Below, piece by piece: positions 22,544-33,834 of a stretch of 64,000 bases of DNA. The notes beneath the pieces were generated by a model. That model saw nothing but the letters and a program-made list of their open reading frames with translations. It ran no database searches and was not told the DNA's origin. Both the position numbers and the translations under genes were made by a program. Origin of the DNA: Chrysemys picta bellii (Eukaryota > Chordata > Testudines > Emydidae); NCBI RefSeq assembly GCF_011386835.1, contig NC_088800.1:62001-126000 (forward strand). The letters run 5' to 3'. How positions within the stretch are numbered: the stretch's first letter is position 1; the number at the start of each line of letters is the position of its first letter.

Positions 22544-23194
22544 TGGCTGGGGGGAAGACTCATGTTTGCCAGGTGACTCATGGTGTGGGTCCGGAGAGTG
22601 GCCTCCATGAAGATCATCTTCTGTCTGTGTTCTCTATCCTTATGAGACGGGGGCCTTAGTTGCTGGCAAAATCCACACTTTTGTTGAACGAAGACTTCCC
22701 CAGGGCAAAAAATGCAGTTGGGAGTGCTTATCTGTGACAGGGATTGCCTCTTTGCAAGAGAAGCACTTCTTGAAGCTCGGTGACCCGGGCATACCCCACG
22801 GGGGAAAGGTCCCCAACAAAGGAAGAGGCGGGAAAGAAATTAGTCTTTATTTTACCTTTAAAAAAAAAAAAAAGAAACTACAACTAGAACTACAACCATG
22901 AACTAGGAGGCTAACTAATATAGAAATGCAGATTAAAGTAATGGTCTTAACGGACTGTGAATAGCTCCGTAGATTGGAGAGGGGGCAGGGCAGTTGAGAA
23001 GAAACCAAAGGCGGTTAGCCCGCGTGGGCTAGATAGCCTCGGGGCGCAGCACAAGGAGAGACAGCGCATGTGCGGGCCTAATGGACACTGCTACCGAAGT
23101 TCTCTGATCAGCAGTGCAGGGACGCAAGCACACCTACAATGGAGCACCCATACGGACACTACTCGAAGAAGAAATACTTTTTGCTGGACCATGC

Positions 23195-23336
23195 CCAGTA
23201 TTCTTATTATAATTATTATTTATTGGTATTTCTGTAGCACCTAGGAACCCTAGTCATGAATCAGGAGACCACTGTGCTAGGCACTGTACAACACAAAACA
23301 GGAGTATGGTCCCTGCCCCAAAGAGCTTACAGTATG
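23195..23336 (+). repeat. Old interspersed LINE-like repeat
   Basis: Begins with an ATTATTATTTATTGG tract followed by TGTAGCACCTAGGAACCC and CACTGTGCTAGGCACTGTAC, and ends in CAAAGAGCTTACAGT. This pattern is a common ancient amniote repeat, seen also in short form at 5188-5295. Confidence 0.5.
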
Positions 23337-23524
23337 AAATTTCCTAAATTGAAAGTTACACTAGTTACAGGACTATAGAAAGATATATGCAATATTGATG
23401 TTTGTTATGCAGTGTGACAGGGTCAGGCCAGATGGCTACAGTAGAGTAACAGAAGGTAGATACATTAGCTCCAGATTAAGCAGGTCCCTTTTCCCTGAGT
23501 AAGATAATGGGCTGTTCCAGAACA

Positions 23525-23892
23525 AGATCATAGAATATCAGGGTTGGAAGGGACCAGGGCCAGCTCCAGCTTTTTTGCTGCCCCAAACAGTGAAGCAAAA
23601 AAAAGAGAAAGCCACGATTGGCAGCACTTCGGCGGCAGCTCTACCATGCCGCTTCATTCTTCGGTGGCGGGTCCTTCCCTCAGAGAGGATGAGGACCCGC
23701 CACTGAATTCCCGCCGAAGACCCGGACGTGCCGCCCCAGGGACCTGCTTCCTTTGCTTGTGTCTGGAGCTGGCCCTGGAAGGGATCTCAGGAGGTTATCT
23801 AGTCCAACCCCCTGCTCAAAGCAGGACCAATCCCCAGACACATTTTTGCCCCAGAACCCTAAATGGCCCCCTCAAGGATTGTACTCACAAGA
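23525..23892 (-). mobile_element. Truncated turtle SINE, interrupted by a hAT MITE
   Basis: CR1-like tail (ATAGAATATCAGGGTTGGAA) on the left. On the right, after CTGCTCAAAGCAGGACCAAT, come the SINE body and part of the tRNA-like head ending near CAAGGATTGTACTCACA. The head is cut before its A box. A MITE at 23555-23777 splits it. Confidence 0.8.
23555..23777. mobile_element. hAT-like MITE inside the SINE tail
   Basis: Ends CAGGGCCAGCTCCAGC and GTCTGGAGCTGGCCCTG are inverted repeats. Flanking 8-mers GAAGGGAC (23547-23554) and GAAGGGAT (23778-23785) differ at one base. Same family as 44718-44952. Confidence 0.85.
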
Positions 23893-24648
23893 GATGACCA
23901 TAGCTGAACCACTCAGTAATAGTAACCATAATGTAATTAAATCTAACATCCTTATGGGGGAGAAAATACCAAAGAAACCCACCACAGTAGCATTTAATTT
24001 CATAAAGGAGAACTACACAAAAATGAGGAACTAGTTAAATGGAAATTAAAAGGTATAGTCATAAGAGTGAAATGCCTGCAAGCATTTGTTTTTAAAAACA
24101 CCAAAGAGAGACTCAAGCAAAATGTATACCCCAAATAAACAAAGAAAGTAAGAAGGCTAAAAACTGCCACTATAGCTAAACAACAGAGTAAAAGAGGCAG
24201 TTAGAGACAAAAAGACATTTTCTAAAAATTGGAAGTCAAATCCTAGTGAAGAAGATATTAAGGAGCATAAATTTTGGCAAGTCAAGTGTAAAAGCACAAT
24301 TAGGCAGACCAAAAAATAATCTGAAGAGCAACTAGCAAAAGGCACAAAAACAGGATTTTTTTTTTTTTAAGCACATCAGAAGCAGGAAACCTGCCAAACA
24401 ATCAGTGGGGCCACTGGACGCTAAAGGAGTACTTGTGAAAGACATGGCCGTTGTGGAGAAGCTAAATGAATTCTTTGCATTGGTCTTCACTGCACAAGAT
24501 GTGAGGGAGATTCTCTTACCCGAGTCATTCTTTTCAGGTGAGGAAAAGTCAGCATGATATTTGTAAAGGAAAATCATTCCTCTCCAATCTATGAGATTAC
24601 TTTAAGGGTGTCAACAAGTATGTGGACAAGAGTGATCTAGTGGATACT

Positions 24649-24967
24649 CACACCTTCTTGTCAACTGTTTGAAATGGCCCATCCTGATTATCACTACAAA
24701 AGTTTTTTTTTCTGCTGCTGCTAATAGCCCACCTTAATTGATTAGTTTCGTTAGAGATGGTATGGCAACACTCATTTTTTCATGTTCCCTGTGTATATAT
24801 ATCTATATCTATATATCTTCCTACTGTATTTTCCACTGCATGCATCCGATGAATTGGGTTTTAGCCCACAAAACCTTATGTCCAAATAAATTTGTTAGTC
24901 TCTAAGGTGCCACAAGTGCTCCTTGTTCTTTTTGCTGATACAGACTAACACGGCTACCACTCCGAAG
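24649..24967 (-). mobile_element. Full-length SINE of the foldback family, not folded
   Basis: 319 bp on the minus strand with the 5' head near 24967 (GGTAGCCGTGTTAGTCTGTA), the arm sequence, a middle part with a TATATATC microsatellite, and a distinct 3' body rich in GTAGTGATAATCA and GGGCCATTTCAAACAG. Target-site duplication CTAGTGGATAC at 24638-24648 and 24968-24978. It serves as the reference for the complete family. Confidence 0.85.
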
Positions 24968-26138
24968 CTAGTGGATACAGGGTACTTGAATCTTCAGAAA
25001 GCCTTTGACAAGTGCCTCACCAATGGGTGAAAGTCCTCTCATGGGTCAGTAACTGGTTAAAAGATAGGAAACAAAGGATAGAAATAAATGACAGTTTTCA
25101 CAGTGGAGAGAGGTAAATAGCCAGGTCCCCCAAGGATCTGTACTGGGGCCAGTGCTGTTCAGTATATTCATAAATGATCTCAAAAAAGGGGTAAACATTG
25201 AGGTGGCAAAGTTTGCAGACAATACTAAATTACTCAAGATAGTTAAGTCCAAAGCCGTCTATAAGGGATCTCCCAAAACTGGGTGACTGAGCAACAAAAT
25301 GGCAGATGAAATTCAATGTTGATAAATGCAAAGTAATGCACAATGGAAACCATAATCCCAACTATGCATACAAAATGATGGGATCTAAATTAGCTGTTAC
25401 TGCTCAAGAAAGATCTTGGGAGTCATTCTGGATAGTTCTCTGAAAACATCCGCTCAACGTGCAGTGTCAGTCAAAAAAAAGCTAACCATTAGGAAAGGGA
25501 TAGATAAGAAAAAAATTATCATAATGCCACTATATAAATCCATGGTACACCCATACCTTGAATAACTATGTGCAGTTCTGCTCGCCCCATCTCAAAAAAG
25601 ATGCATTAGAATTGGAAAAGGTAAAAAGAAGATCAATGGAAATGATTAATGGTATGGAACAGCTTCCATATGAAAAGAGATTTAAAAGACTGGGATTTTT
25701 CACCTTGGAGAAGAGACAACTAAGAGGGCTTATGATAGAAGTCTATAAAATCATAAATGGTGTTGAGTGAATAAGGAATTGTTATTTACCCCTTCACATA
25801 ACATACAAACCATGGGTCACTCAATGAAACTAATACGCAGCAGGTTTAATACAAACATAAGGAAGTACTTCTTCACACAATGCACAGTCAATCTGTGGAA
25901 CTCATTGCCTGCGGATGTTGTGCAGGCTAACAGTATAACTGGGTTCAAACAAGAATTAGAGAAGTTCATGGAGACTATTAAACAAGATGGCTAGGGATGC
26001 AACTCCGTGTTTTGGGTGTCCCTAAGCCTGTGACTGCATGGTGCTGGGACTGAACAACAGATGATAGATCACTTGATAATCATCCTGTTCTGTTCATTCC
26101 CTCTGAAGCATCTGGCATCAGCCACTGTCAGAAGACAG

Positions 26139-26333
26139 TAAAAAGCAACAGAGGGTCCTGTGGCACCTTTGAGACTAACAGAAGTATTGGGAGTATAAGC
26201 TTTCGTGGGTAAGAACCTCACTTCTTCAGATGCAAGACTTATACTCCCAATACCTCTGTTAGTCTCAAAGGTGCCACAGGACCCTCTGTTGCTTTTTACA
26301 GATTCAGACTAACACAGCTACCCCTCTGATACT
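26139..26333 (-). mobile_element. Foldback SINE, copy C
   Basis: Minus-strand head at 26333. Arms 26138-26199 and 26238-26299, 61 of 62 bases complementary, with a 38-base loop holding the next part of the element (it reaches AGATGCAAGA) in inverted sense. A 13-bp target-site duplication (TGTCAGAAGACAG) is at 26126-26138 and 26334-26346. Inserted in a CR1 tail. Confidence 0.92.
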
Positions 26334-26371
26334 TGTCAGAAGACAGGATACTGGGCTAGATGGAGCATTGG

Positions 26372-26620
26372 GTTTAAACTGCAGCAAGGGAGGTCTAGGT
26401 TGGACATTAGGAAAAAGTTCCTAACTGTCAGGGTGGTTAAACACTGGAACAAATTGCCTAGGGAGGTTGTGGAATCTCCGTCTCTGGAGATATTTAAGAG
26501 TAGGTTAGATAAATGTCTATCAGGGATGGTCTAGACAGTATTTGGTCCTGCCATACGGGCAGGGGACTGGACTCGATGACCTCTCGAGGTCCCTTCCAGT
26601 CCTAGAATCTATGAATCTAT
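26372..26620 (+). mobile_element. CR1 LINE 3' tail nested in another CR1 tail
   Basis: Plus-strand CR1 end: [24 protein letters not shown] reading near 26390-26450, then GACCTCTCGAGGTCCCTTCC and the terminal repeat AATCTATGAATCTATG. The host CR1 tail resumes with GGTCTGACCGAATATGGCC. Confidence 0.82.
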
Positions 26621-26899
26621 GGTCTGACCGAATATGGCCATTTTTATGTTCTTAGAAATTCAAAAATCAAAATCATTATGGTCCAGATCTATTGCAGGGC
26701 CCACATTAGGAACCAGGGCCATTACAAATAAAGGATGGTACAGACATCTGATGTGACCATATAACAAACTTTGAATTTCATTCCCATGACAAGGGCTGTG
26801 TTTGGATGACCGCAAAGTTCTCTTATGGGTGGGAGGAAGAAACATGCTTTGTCACTCCAGCCAGCTCAAGTTCTGCTTTCTGTTGGGACATATGAAGAA

Positions 26900-27490
26900 T
26901 GGGACAGAAAGTAAATACTGAAAATATAGTTATGCCTCTATATAAACCAACAGGATGTCCTTGCCTGATTACTGTGCTCAGTTCTGGTCATCCTGTCTCA
27001 AAAAAACCCATAACATAAAGAAAGAAAGGGGGCTCACAGATGAGAGACAAACATGATAGGAGGCCTAGCAAGACAGAAAAGGAGATGAACAAGAGAGGAC
27101 ATGATAGAATTAACAACAACAAAAAATGACATAGAGAAGGTAAATTGGGCACTCCTATTTGCCCTCTTTCATAATACAAGAGGATGCCTAGGATGCATTA
27201 ATCTGTTAGAACTCACTGCCACAAGGTATTGAGTCAAAAACATTTATCAGGATGCAAAAAGGGATCAACACTTTTGTGTGTAATGAGAACATCCACAGTT
27301 CTATATTACACACACATTTCAAACAGGAGCTATAAATTTCCCCATGCTTAGGAGCATAAGCCAACCACTAACTAAGTGAATAAAAAGAAACTTCCCCTCT
27401 GAACAGGTTATTCCATTGGGGGATTCATTATAAGGATTCTTTCAGGCAGGTTATTGGACTAAATGGATGTCCAGACTTCTGCTCTGGTCC
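26900..27490 (+). mobile_element. Old CR1-like LINE fragment
   Basis: Forward sequence has CR1 3' landmarks in decayed form (TGCTCAGTTCTGGTCATCCTG near 26970, TTAGAACTCACTGCCACAAG near 27205, ATTGGACTAAATGGATG near 27455). No open frame. Confidence 0.6.
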
Positions 27491-28042
27491 TGTATGGCAA
27501 TTCTTACATTTCTTAAAACCTTGCCCATACAAACAGTACTATGTGATTGCTGGCTTGGTTTCTCTGTATCTCTCTGTGGTTTCATAATGAGATTTGCTCA
27601 TGTGACCCAAGTAGGAAACCCAGTATCTATTTGGAGCATTCAGGAAATGAGTTAATCAAGACAGAAAGCTCTTAAATTAAAATTTAACCTTTCCTAGTCC
27701 ATACACTATCTTTTCAGGGGTGAAATAAATATTTCAGTAAATGGGGACTAAACTGTGGCAGGAAGAATGAGAGAGTCCGTCAGTCTTAGTCTCCACTGAT
27801 TAATGTAGCCTTGGCCCCTAACATTTGTAGCAAACCCCTAAGACGTTGTTGGGGAACACACTGGACTAGATACTGGAAAGAGCTCAGGAAAGTTATTTCA
27901 TCCATTAAAAGTCCGTGTGGACTCTACTGCTGTGCGTTAAAAGTTTCCTAGTGAACTTTAATCTACTACTTTTTCAAAGCAAAGTAGGTCAAAGAGCACT
28001 AGAGAACTTTTAGTGTGTGGCAGGAGGGTCTGCACAGACACT
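27491..28042. other. Intron, no feature recognised
   Basis: No repeat family or coding signal recognised. Confidence 0.45.
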
Positions 28043-28326
28043 TAGGCCTTGTCTACACTAAAGGGAAAACTCGATCTAAGCTAAGCAATTTGAGTTACGT
28101 GAATAGCACAACTCAAAATCGACGTAGCTTAGATCTACTTACCGCGGGGTCCACACTATGCGATGTCGACGGGAGACACTCTCCCGTTGACTCCCTCTAC
28201 TCTTCTCGATCAGGTGGAGTACAGGAGTGGAGAGTGATCAGCGGTCGATTTAGTGGGTCTTCACTAGACCTGCTAAATCAACTGCCGATGCATCGATTGA
28301 TGCTTGGAAAGTGTAGACAAGCCCTC
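28043..28326. mobile_element. Non-autonomous DNA element with GTCTACAC-type ends
   Basis: Ends GGCCTTGTCTACACT and AGTGTAGACAAGCCC are near-perfect inverted repeats. Internal palindromic parts (AAATCGACGTAGCTTAGATC, GTCGATTTAG). No coding capacity. Confidence 0.78.
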
Positions 28327-29649
28327 TGTGTGCAGCAGGCTACTGTGGAGTAGATTTATATCCCAGTTTGCTACGAACTAAGTACTCATGTAGACAAGCC
28401 CTAATACAGATCCATATGACTCCTGTGTGTTTGACCCATCCAAACTGCTTCTTGAAATCTTGATCCTAATGAAGCTTTGTGTTGTATGTATATGTATGTA
28501 TATTCGACCATAAAGTTAGAAAGGGGAGGGAGGAGCTGGCAAGTAGTTGTGTTCTTAGGAATCAACTTGTCCCTGAGATCTTGCTTTCTGAAACTTGAAA
28601 GGGTTCTTTTGCTAATTCAACAAATTAAAAGCATTTCAGCCACAAATAAAAATGAATCAAATTATTCCAGTTTTAGTATGTTTATTTTCAGACACTAGTT
28701 TCTCAACCCTGGGCTTCAGTCAACTAAAGTCGTCTAGATGGGAATGGAATTATTGAAAGATTATCTCTGAAGAATTCATGTGTGTGCCTAGTTCCACACC
28801 TCCCTTAAAGGTGCCAAAACAGCCAGTTTTTACAGAATGCAAATGTGAACCCCAATTGAATGTTTCAAAATACAATTAAGCACCTACATGAGAGACTCAA
28901 GACATCACAGTCATGAGCACAGTATACAAGTGTAAGGTAGCCAAAAATGCTTTTTGGGAGTGGCAAAGTTTTGAATATCTAACACATTGGACCTTGCCCA
29001 GTTTCTCAGGTATTAAAGGCTATTTCTGATTCATGTTTCTCAAATCCTTTTAATGTTTTAAAATTTATTTCTCACCTATTTCTTCCTGCTGAACTGTCTT
29101 GTAAATAAAGCAAACAGGCATCACCAAGTGATCCAGCTAAGAACCTCACTATGCTCTTATGCACATCCCTGATGAAACGTTAAGGAGCAGATTCAGGAGC
29201 AGGGGAAGAGCAGACAGAACATTACCTAAACGGGCACAGAAAAGAACTAGAGTCCACAATTTTACCATACTCAGAAGTGGAGTGTGGGGAGGAGATACAC
29301 TTCTGAACTTGTGGCAAGAATTTCCTTCCTGTATACTGCAGTTGAGAAGTACAGCATTAGCGCTTGCTACATATTATTTCAACTCCAGTTCCCTTTTTGT
29401 TGTAGCAGTTTGTGTTAAAAAGGGGCATTGACCTCATCTCTTTGAGGCACTAGTGATCACCAAACCAGTCACTTGAGCCCCATGGATGCGTTTCACAGTC
29501 CCTGCCTCCAACAGTGGGTGGTACCCAGAAAGATTGGAAAGGATTAAACAGAAAACTGCTTTTTAGAGAGACTAGATGGTTCAAGGCCAGATAGTTAATT
29601 TTTATCAAGGCCCAAATTTTCAAATTCTGATGCTTGAATAAAAAAATGG
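28327..29649. other. Intron, no feature recognised
   Basis: About 1.3 kb with no convincing gene, RNA or repeat. A second GTAGACAAGCCC near 28392 may be part of another decayed element. Confidence 0.45.
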
Positions 29650-30060
29650 TTATCCATCTTATAGTCCATTCATCCAGCTCATACTACTTTAACTTGCCAG
29701 CAAGAATACTGCGGGAGACTGTATCAAAAGCTTTGCTAAAGTCAAGGAATAACACGTCCACTGCTTTCCCCTCATCCACAGACCCAGTTATCTCCTCATA
29801 AAAGGCAATTAGGCTAGTCAGGCATGACTTGCCCTTGGTGAATCCATGCTGACTGTTCCTGATCACTTTCCTCTCCTCTAAGTGCTTCAGAATTGATTCC
29901 TTGAGGACCTGCTCCATGATTTTTCCAGGGACTGAGGTGAGGCTGACTGGCCTGTAGTTCCCCGGATCCTCCTCCTTCCCTTTTTAAAAGATGGACACTA
30001 CATTAGCCTTTTTCCAGTCATCCGGGACCTCCCCTGATCGCCATGAGTTTTCAAAGATAA
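29650..30060 (-). mobile_element. CR1 LINE, internal reverse-transcriptase fragment
   Basis: The minus-strand frame 29684-29917 ([19 protein letters not shown], then [15 protein letters not shown]) is the CR1 reverse transcriptase with its first catalytic Asp in LDFSKAFD. It lacks the 3' end, which is unusual for a LINE copy, so it is probably a rearranged piece. Confidence 0.85.
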
Positions 30061-30293
30061 ATCACTGGTATGATTGCTCGCCGAAGCAAGGAGATGTTCC
30101 AACACCATCACTAGCGGTAAAAAGGAACTGAAGGGAGGAGGGGGCGGCGCATCTTATGCTGGTGCATACGCAGAGGGAGCCAGAGCCAGCCCTACAGATA
30201 CCACTGGGGGGAAAGCTTTCAGCACCAGTGCAGGTGGTGAGCACACACACCTGACATGGAATGGACATGAGCAAGAACTCGAAGAACTGTGTA
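30061..30293. mobile_element. DIRS-like terminal fragment
   Basis: Ends in ATGGACATGAGCAAGAACTCGAAGAA, the kind of sequence found at the ends of the DIRS copies here (GGACACTACTCGAAGAAGAA near 23150; CATACTTGAAGAACA near 45790). No coding part. Abuts the CR1 fragment. Confidence 0.5.
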
Positions 30294-30803
30294 CCTAACT
30301 TGAGACATCTCAGGCCTAATTTTCAGAGGTGTTGAGCATGCAAAATTTACAACTTCAGCTGATAACAGTGTGTGTGCTTAATCCCTTGAAAATCAGGTCC
30401 TGTGTGTCTCAAAATGAGTACCATCACCCCCATCAGTGGATATTTTTGAAAATGTGTGTCTAAAGTATCAATCTACAGCACAGCATTAACTACACCACAT
30501 CTGTGCCTATACTCCTACCAGTGACCCAAGTTTAGACTCTAGCTTGGGTAATATGAAAGGAGTTCGGTATCTCTTCTACAAGACTTCATTTGTCCACATC
30601 AAAAAACACTCTTGCAGTATAGCATAGCATAGCATAGTTTAACATCATTTTCGGTCTCTGCTCAAGGGTGGCTCAGAACTTACCTAGAATCATTATGTGG
30701 CCAAGGTTATTTCCATGACTTGGCTTTAACGAGAGATCCAATCCAGCCCCTCCTCCTCCCTAGCAGCTCCCCCAAACCCAGTAAACTGACTAATTTTGAT
30801 TAT

Positions 30804-30991
30804 CAAGTATCAGAGAGGTAGCCGTGTTAGTCTGAATCTGTAAAAAGCAACAGAGGGTCCTGTGGCACCTTTAAGACTAACAAAAGTATTGGGAGCATAA
30901 GCTTTCGTGGGTAAGAAGTGAGGTTCTTACCCATGAAAGCTTATGCTCCCAATTCTTCTGTTAGTCTTAAAGGTGCCACAGGACCCTCTGT
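30804..30991 (+). mobile_element. Foldback SINE, copy D
   Basis: Plus-strand head GTATCAGAGAGGTAGCCGTG. Arms 30849-30917 and 30924-30992, 66 of 69 bases complementary, with a 6-base loop. A 13-bp target-site duplication, TAATTTTGATTAT, is at 30791-30803 and 30992-31004. The inverted arm stops beside the internal A-run, as in copies A-C. Confidence 0.92.
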
Positions 30992-31179
30992 TAATTTTGA
31001 TTATATACTTCTGGAATGGTCAGAGTCCTAAGGTACATTTGTAATGGAACAGATTTTAGAAAAGGAAGAGACCTCCTAGTCCACTAAGTCCATGAGCCAG
31101 TAAACAGCATGTTCTCTTAGTGTTTTAAGATCAGGATCAAAAGGGCCTCAGCACAGTTGTGTATATGGGGAGCTTATGA

Positions 31180-32040
31180 TTGGAGTAAGTGGTGAGATGC
31201 ACTCACAGAACTGGCAGGGGGGTGAGGGGGAGGAGAAGGGCCAGAACTGGAATAGGAGCAGGGGCTGTGTGGTGGTGTATGCACACCCCACCCCTTGTTG
31301 GGGTGGGCCAGGGGTGTGCTAGTACTGCGGTTACAGCCTACCAGACGGTCTCAGGTCTCGCCATGATGAGATTCGAGGGGCAGGGTCTAAGTGGCAGCCC
31401 TCAGGTACAGGGCATTGTGATCTGGCGGCCAGAGTCAATATCGTGGCTGAGCGGCCAGAGTTAAAATGGCAGCCCTCAGACACAGGACAGTGTGCCCTAG
31501 CGGCCAGTACCTGGGGGGCCATCACCGGGGCGGGGGGGGGAGGGGGGAGAGAGAGGGTGGCGGCCCAAGCCCACCCAACTCCACCAGGCCCTGACCCAGG
31601 GCCCTAACAGGGAGGAGTGGTCCACCACTAGGTCAGCGGGGAATCCCACCAAAAGACGTTGACCTCATACAGATGGGAGATACTACTCTCTCTCACCCTC
31701 CCTAGGTCACTTCCTACCGCACTTCCTGAAGCTGCAGTCCATGGGGCATCGGGGTCTCTGGGCTCCTCTGGACAGGGCAGGTAACTCTCTTGGACTTCGA
31801 TGGCCACGGATCTCCAGCTCCCACAGGGAAGGGCTGTGATAGCACTTCAGGGGGAGCCTCTACCAAAGGTCCTTCCTCTCCGGCAGCAGCTCAGACTGAG
31901 ACGGGCTGCTCTCTTTTATACTAGCATAGCATTTGGAGCATGCCGCCTACAGTCTGAGGGTCGGAACTTCCTCCACCCATAGTGTGAGATTAATCCCTTC
32001 AGGCCCAGTGTGAGATATGCTTGCCCCCTCACAGGCTGCA
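31180..32040. repeat. GC-rich repeat block, possibly LTR-derived
   Basis: Contains repeated phrases (GCGGCCAGAGT, GGCAGCCCTCAG) in near tandem at 31390-31510, a poly-G run at 31528-31545, and a closing part with GTGTGAGATTAATCCCTTCA and CCCCCTCACAGGC, reminiscent of turtle LTR ends. Family not established. Confidence 0.35.
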
Positions 32041-32659
32041 AGTCAGGATTGAATGTCTTCAACAGAGGTGTAAAGGGGTCCGTTTGGACAGTTTGGCTGG
32101 CTCTAACTAGTGCTATTAACAAGGAGTTACCGGATTGGGATGCATTTCTGCTTCTCTCTTCCCCCTGTCAATTTTCCTAAGAACATGAGAACCTATTTAG
32201 CATGTCTAGTACTTGCGCCAAGAAGCAAAGACATATTGAATAGGCCTACAACAAAACTGGATCAGAGACTGAAAGGTAAACCTATGCTCACATCCCATCA
32301 CATTGCAGAGTCTGGTCCCAGGACTTCATCTGTCTATCTAGGTAAAGATGTTGCATTTGCCACTATGGTATATGGAAATGCCTATACTTGCTCTCTTTGT
32401 CAGCAGTTGTGCTGTTAACACTTCATTATCAGAGAGCACTGAATTTACTCAGATAAAATGAGCTCTTTTTATGTGCACCATATAGGCATCTCCTAATGCT
32501 AGAAAGGCACCAACGGCCAAGGTCTCTCACCATGTGCCAGCTAGACCTCCAGCTACCTCCTTGTTAATAGTGCTACCCCCATCCCAGTGAATGTGAATCT
32601 GGTTTTGGCATTTCTTAGAATCCAGGTCACTCTAGTAGGAATGAAGTGGAAGCACTTAC
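32041..32659. other. Intron, no feature recognised
   Basis: No gene or repeat recognised downstream of the exon at 32660-32784. Confidence 0.45.
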
Positions 32660-32784
32660 TCTCGTGCTCCTCATGCACCACTATGTTCACACGGTCCACA
32701 CATGACTGGATATCATTCCATGTGATAAACTCATTCCCTCCTGTATGTGCCTGAGCTTTCAGCTTCATCAAATCATCGATGTAT
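32660..32784 (-). CDS. IQGAP1: IQGAP1 exon: IQGAP repeat
   Basis: 125 bp (about residues 498-539 plus one base of Arg). The translation runs YIDDLMKLKAQAHTGG to VVHEEHE. The GNEFITWNDIQ segment is conserved in IQGAPs. Acceptor TGGCAG, donor GAGA/GTAAGT. The next exon is 15.5 kb away, the largest intron in the window. Confidence 0.96.
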
Positions 32785-33387
32785 CTGCCATACACAAGAG
32801 AAACAATAAGAGACATCATGTGGGCCTAAGAGGGCAATTTAGCATGTGAGCCTAATGACTGTGTCCAGAACTAACATGCAAGGGAAGTGGCGACAGAGAC
32901 AGCATGCAGGATATATCTGGAACAAATGCAAAAAGGGGAAGGGGAGACATACCAAAGCAGCTCACAAGAGCCCAGATCAATGCAACTGGCAGGGCGCCAC
33001 AGAGACTGCATGCAAGACAGTGAGTCCAAGACCAGTGTGAAGACTGAGCATGGACTTCATGTGAAGGGGGGGCGGGGGTGGCATCAGCAACAGCATAAAA
33101 GAACCTGAATACAGCACCAATGTGAAGTCTGGGAAGAGACTTCAAGAGACTGTACATGAGTATGATTAATATGAAGGGGTGGCATAAGAGACAGTGTGCA
33201 AGAGAGCAAGCTCATGGGACCAGGCAAAAGGGGCACCAGCGACTAAATGTCATGATTAACAATTTGGAAAGATAGCATTAAGGGGCAAAAGAAAAAAATG
33301 AAATGTCAGGAGAATAATAAATAATAATAATATAGGGAATATTTGGCACACTGAGAGAGGCCACATCCATCTGTCACATGTACCCAC

Positions 33388-33548
33388 CTCTGGGAGTTCT
33401 CATCTTCAATGTTAGTGAGCCCTGTAACTGGACTGCTCAGTTGTTTCCAAATTGTGTTCACATCCCCTGAATCCAACGCCCTGTTAATCAGAGCCACAGA
33501 CGACAGCATCTCCACTGCAACTGACAGCTCTGGATGGGTGAGGTTACC
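33388..33548 (-). CDS. IQGAP1: IQGAP1 exon: IQGAP repeat
   Basis: 161 bp (about residues 445-497 plus two bases of Arg). The translation runs GNLTHPELSVAVEML to NIEDENSQ and contains the core SVALINRALDSGD. Acceptor CATGCAG, donor AG/GTGGGT. Confidence 0.96.
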
Positions 33549-33834
33549 CTGCATGCAAAGAGGACAATGAGGATCACACATCCTTCACAAATTTATGCCA
33601 TGTGAGGTCGACAGAATATGGCAGTAGTTACAGTAACTGCAGTGAGTGAGTAAACGAGGAAGACAAGGAGACAACACAGCAACCGTAAACTACAGGGGAA
33701 AGTATGTGGTACAAGGAAGAGTAAGAGAATCACAAGTGAAACCAAGTAGGCAGAGCAAGTGATGTAAAAAATTAGAATCCACAGCTCCATGCAGCTTAGA
33801 GAATATATCCCTGATTTACAGATAAAAAACATAA

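Larger units (their letters stand above)
17890..23180 (-). mobile_element. DIRS-type retrotransposon, degraded but nearly full length
   Basis: About 5.3 kb in minus orientation: gag-like region, reverse transcriptase, RNase H, then a tyrosine recombinase. DIRS elements integrate through the recombinase and normally leave no target-site duplication. The ends carry short inverted repeats (CCCTATGGGTGCTCCA near 17930 against TGGAGCACCCATACGG near 23140). Frames are broken by stops and shifts, and a small DNA element interrupts it at 19746-19911. Coding parts are listed separately. Confidence 0.85.
23893..26660 (+). mobile_element. CR1 LINE, long but decayed, with three insertions
   Basis: Forward frames match CR1 ORF2 from the end of the endonuclease (EPLSNSNHNVIKSNILMGEK near 23905) through the reverse transcriptase ([20 protein letters not shown] near 25190) to the C-terminus ([20 protein letters not shown] near 25650) and the 3' tail. 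The FADD catalytic box reads FADN. It is interrupted by SINEs (24649-24967, 26139-26333) and by another CR1 tail (26372-26620). Confidence 0.88.
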
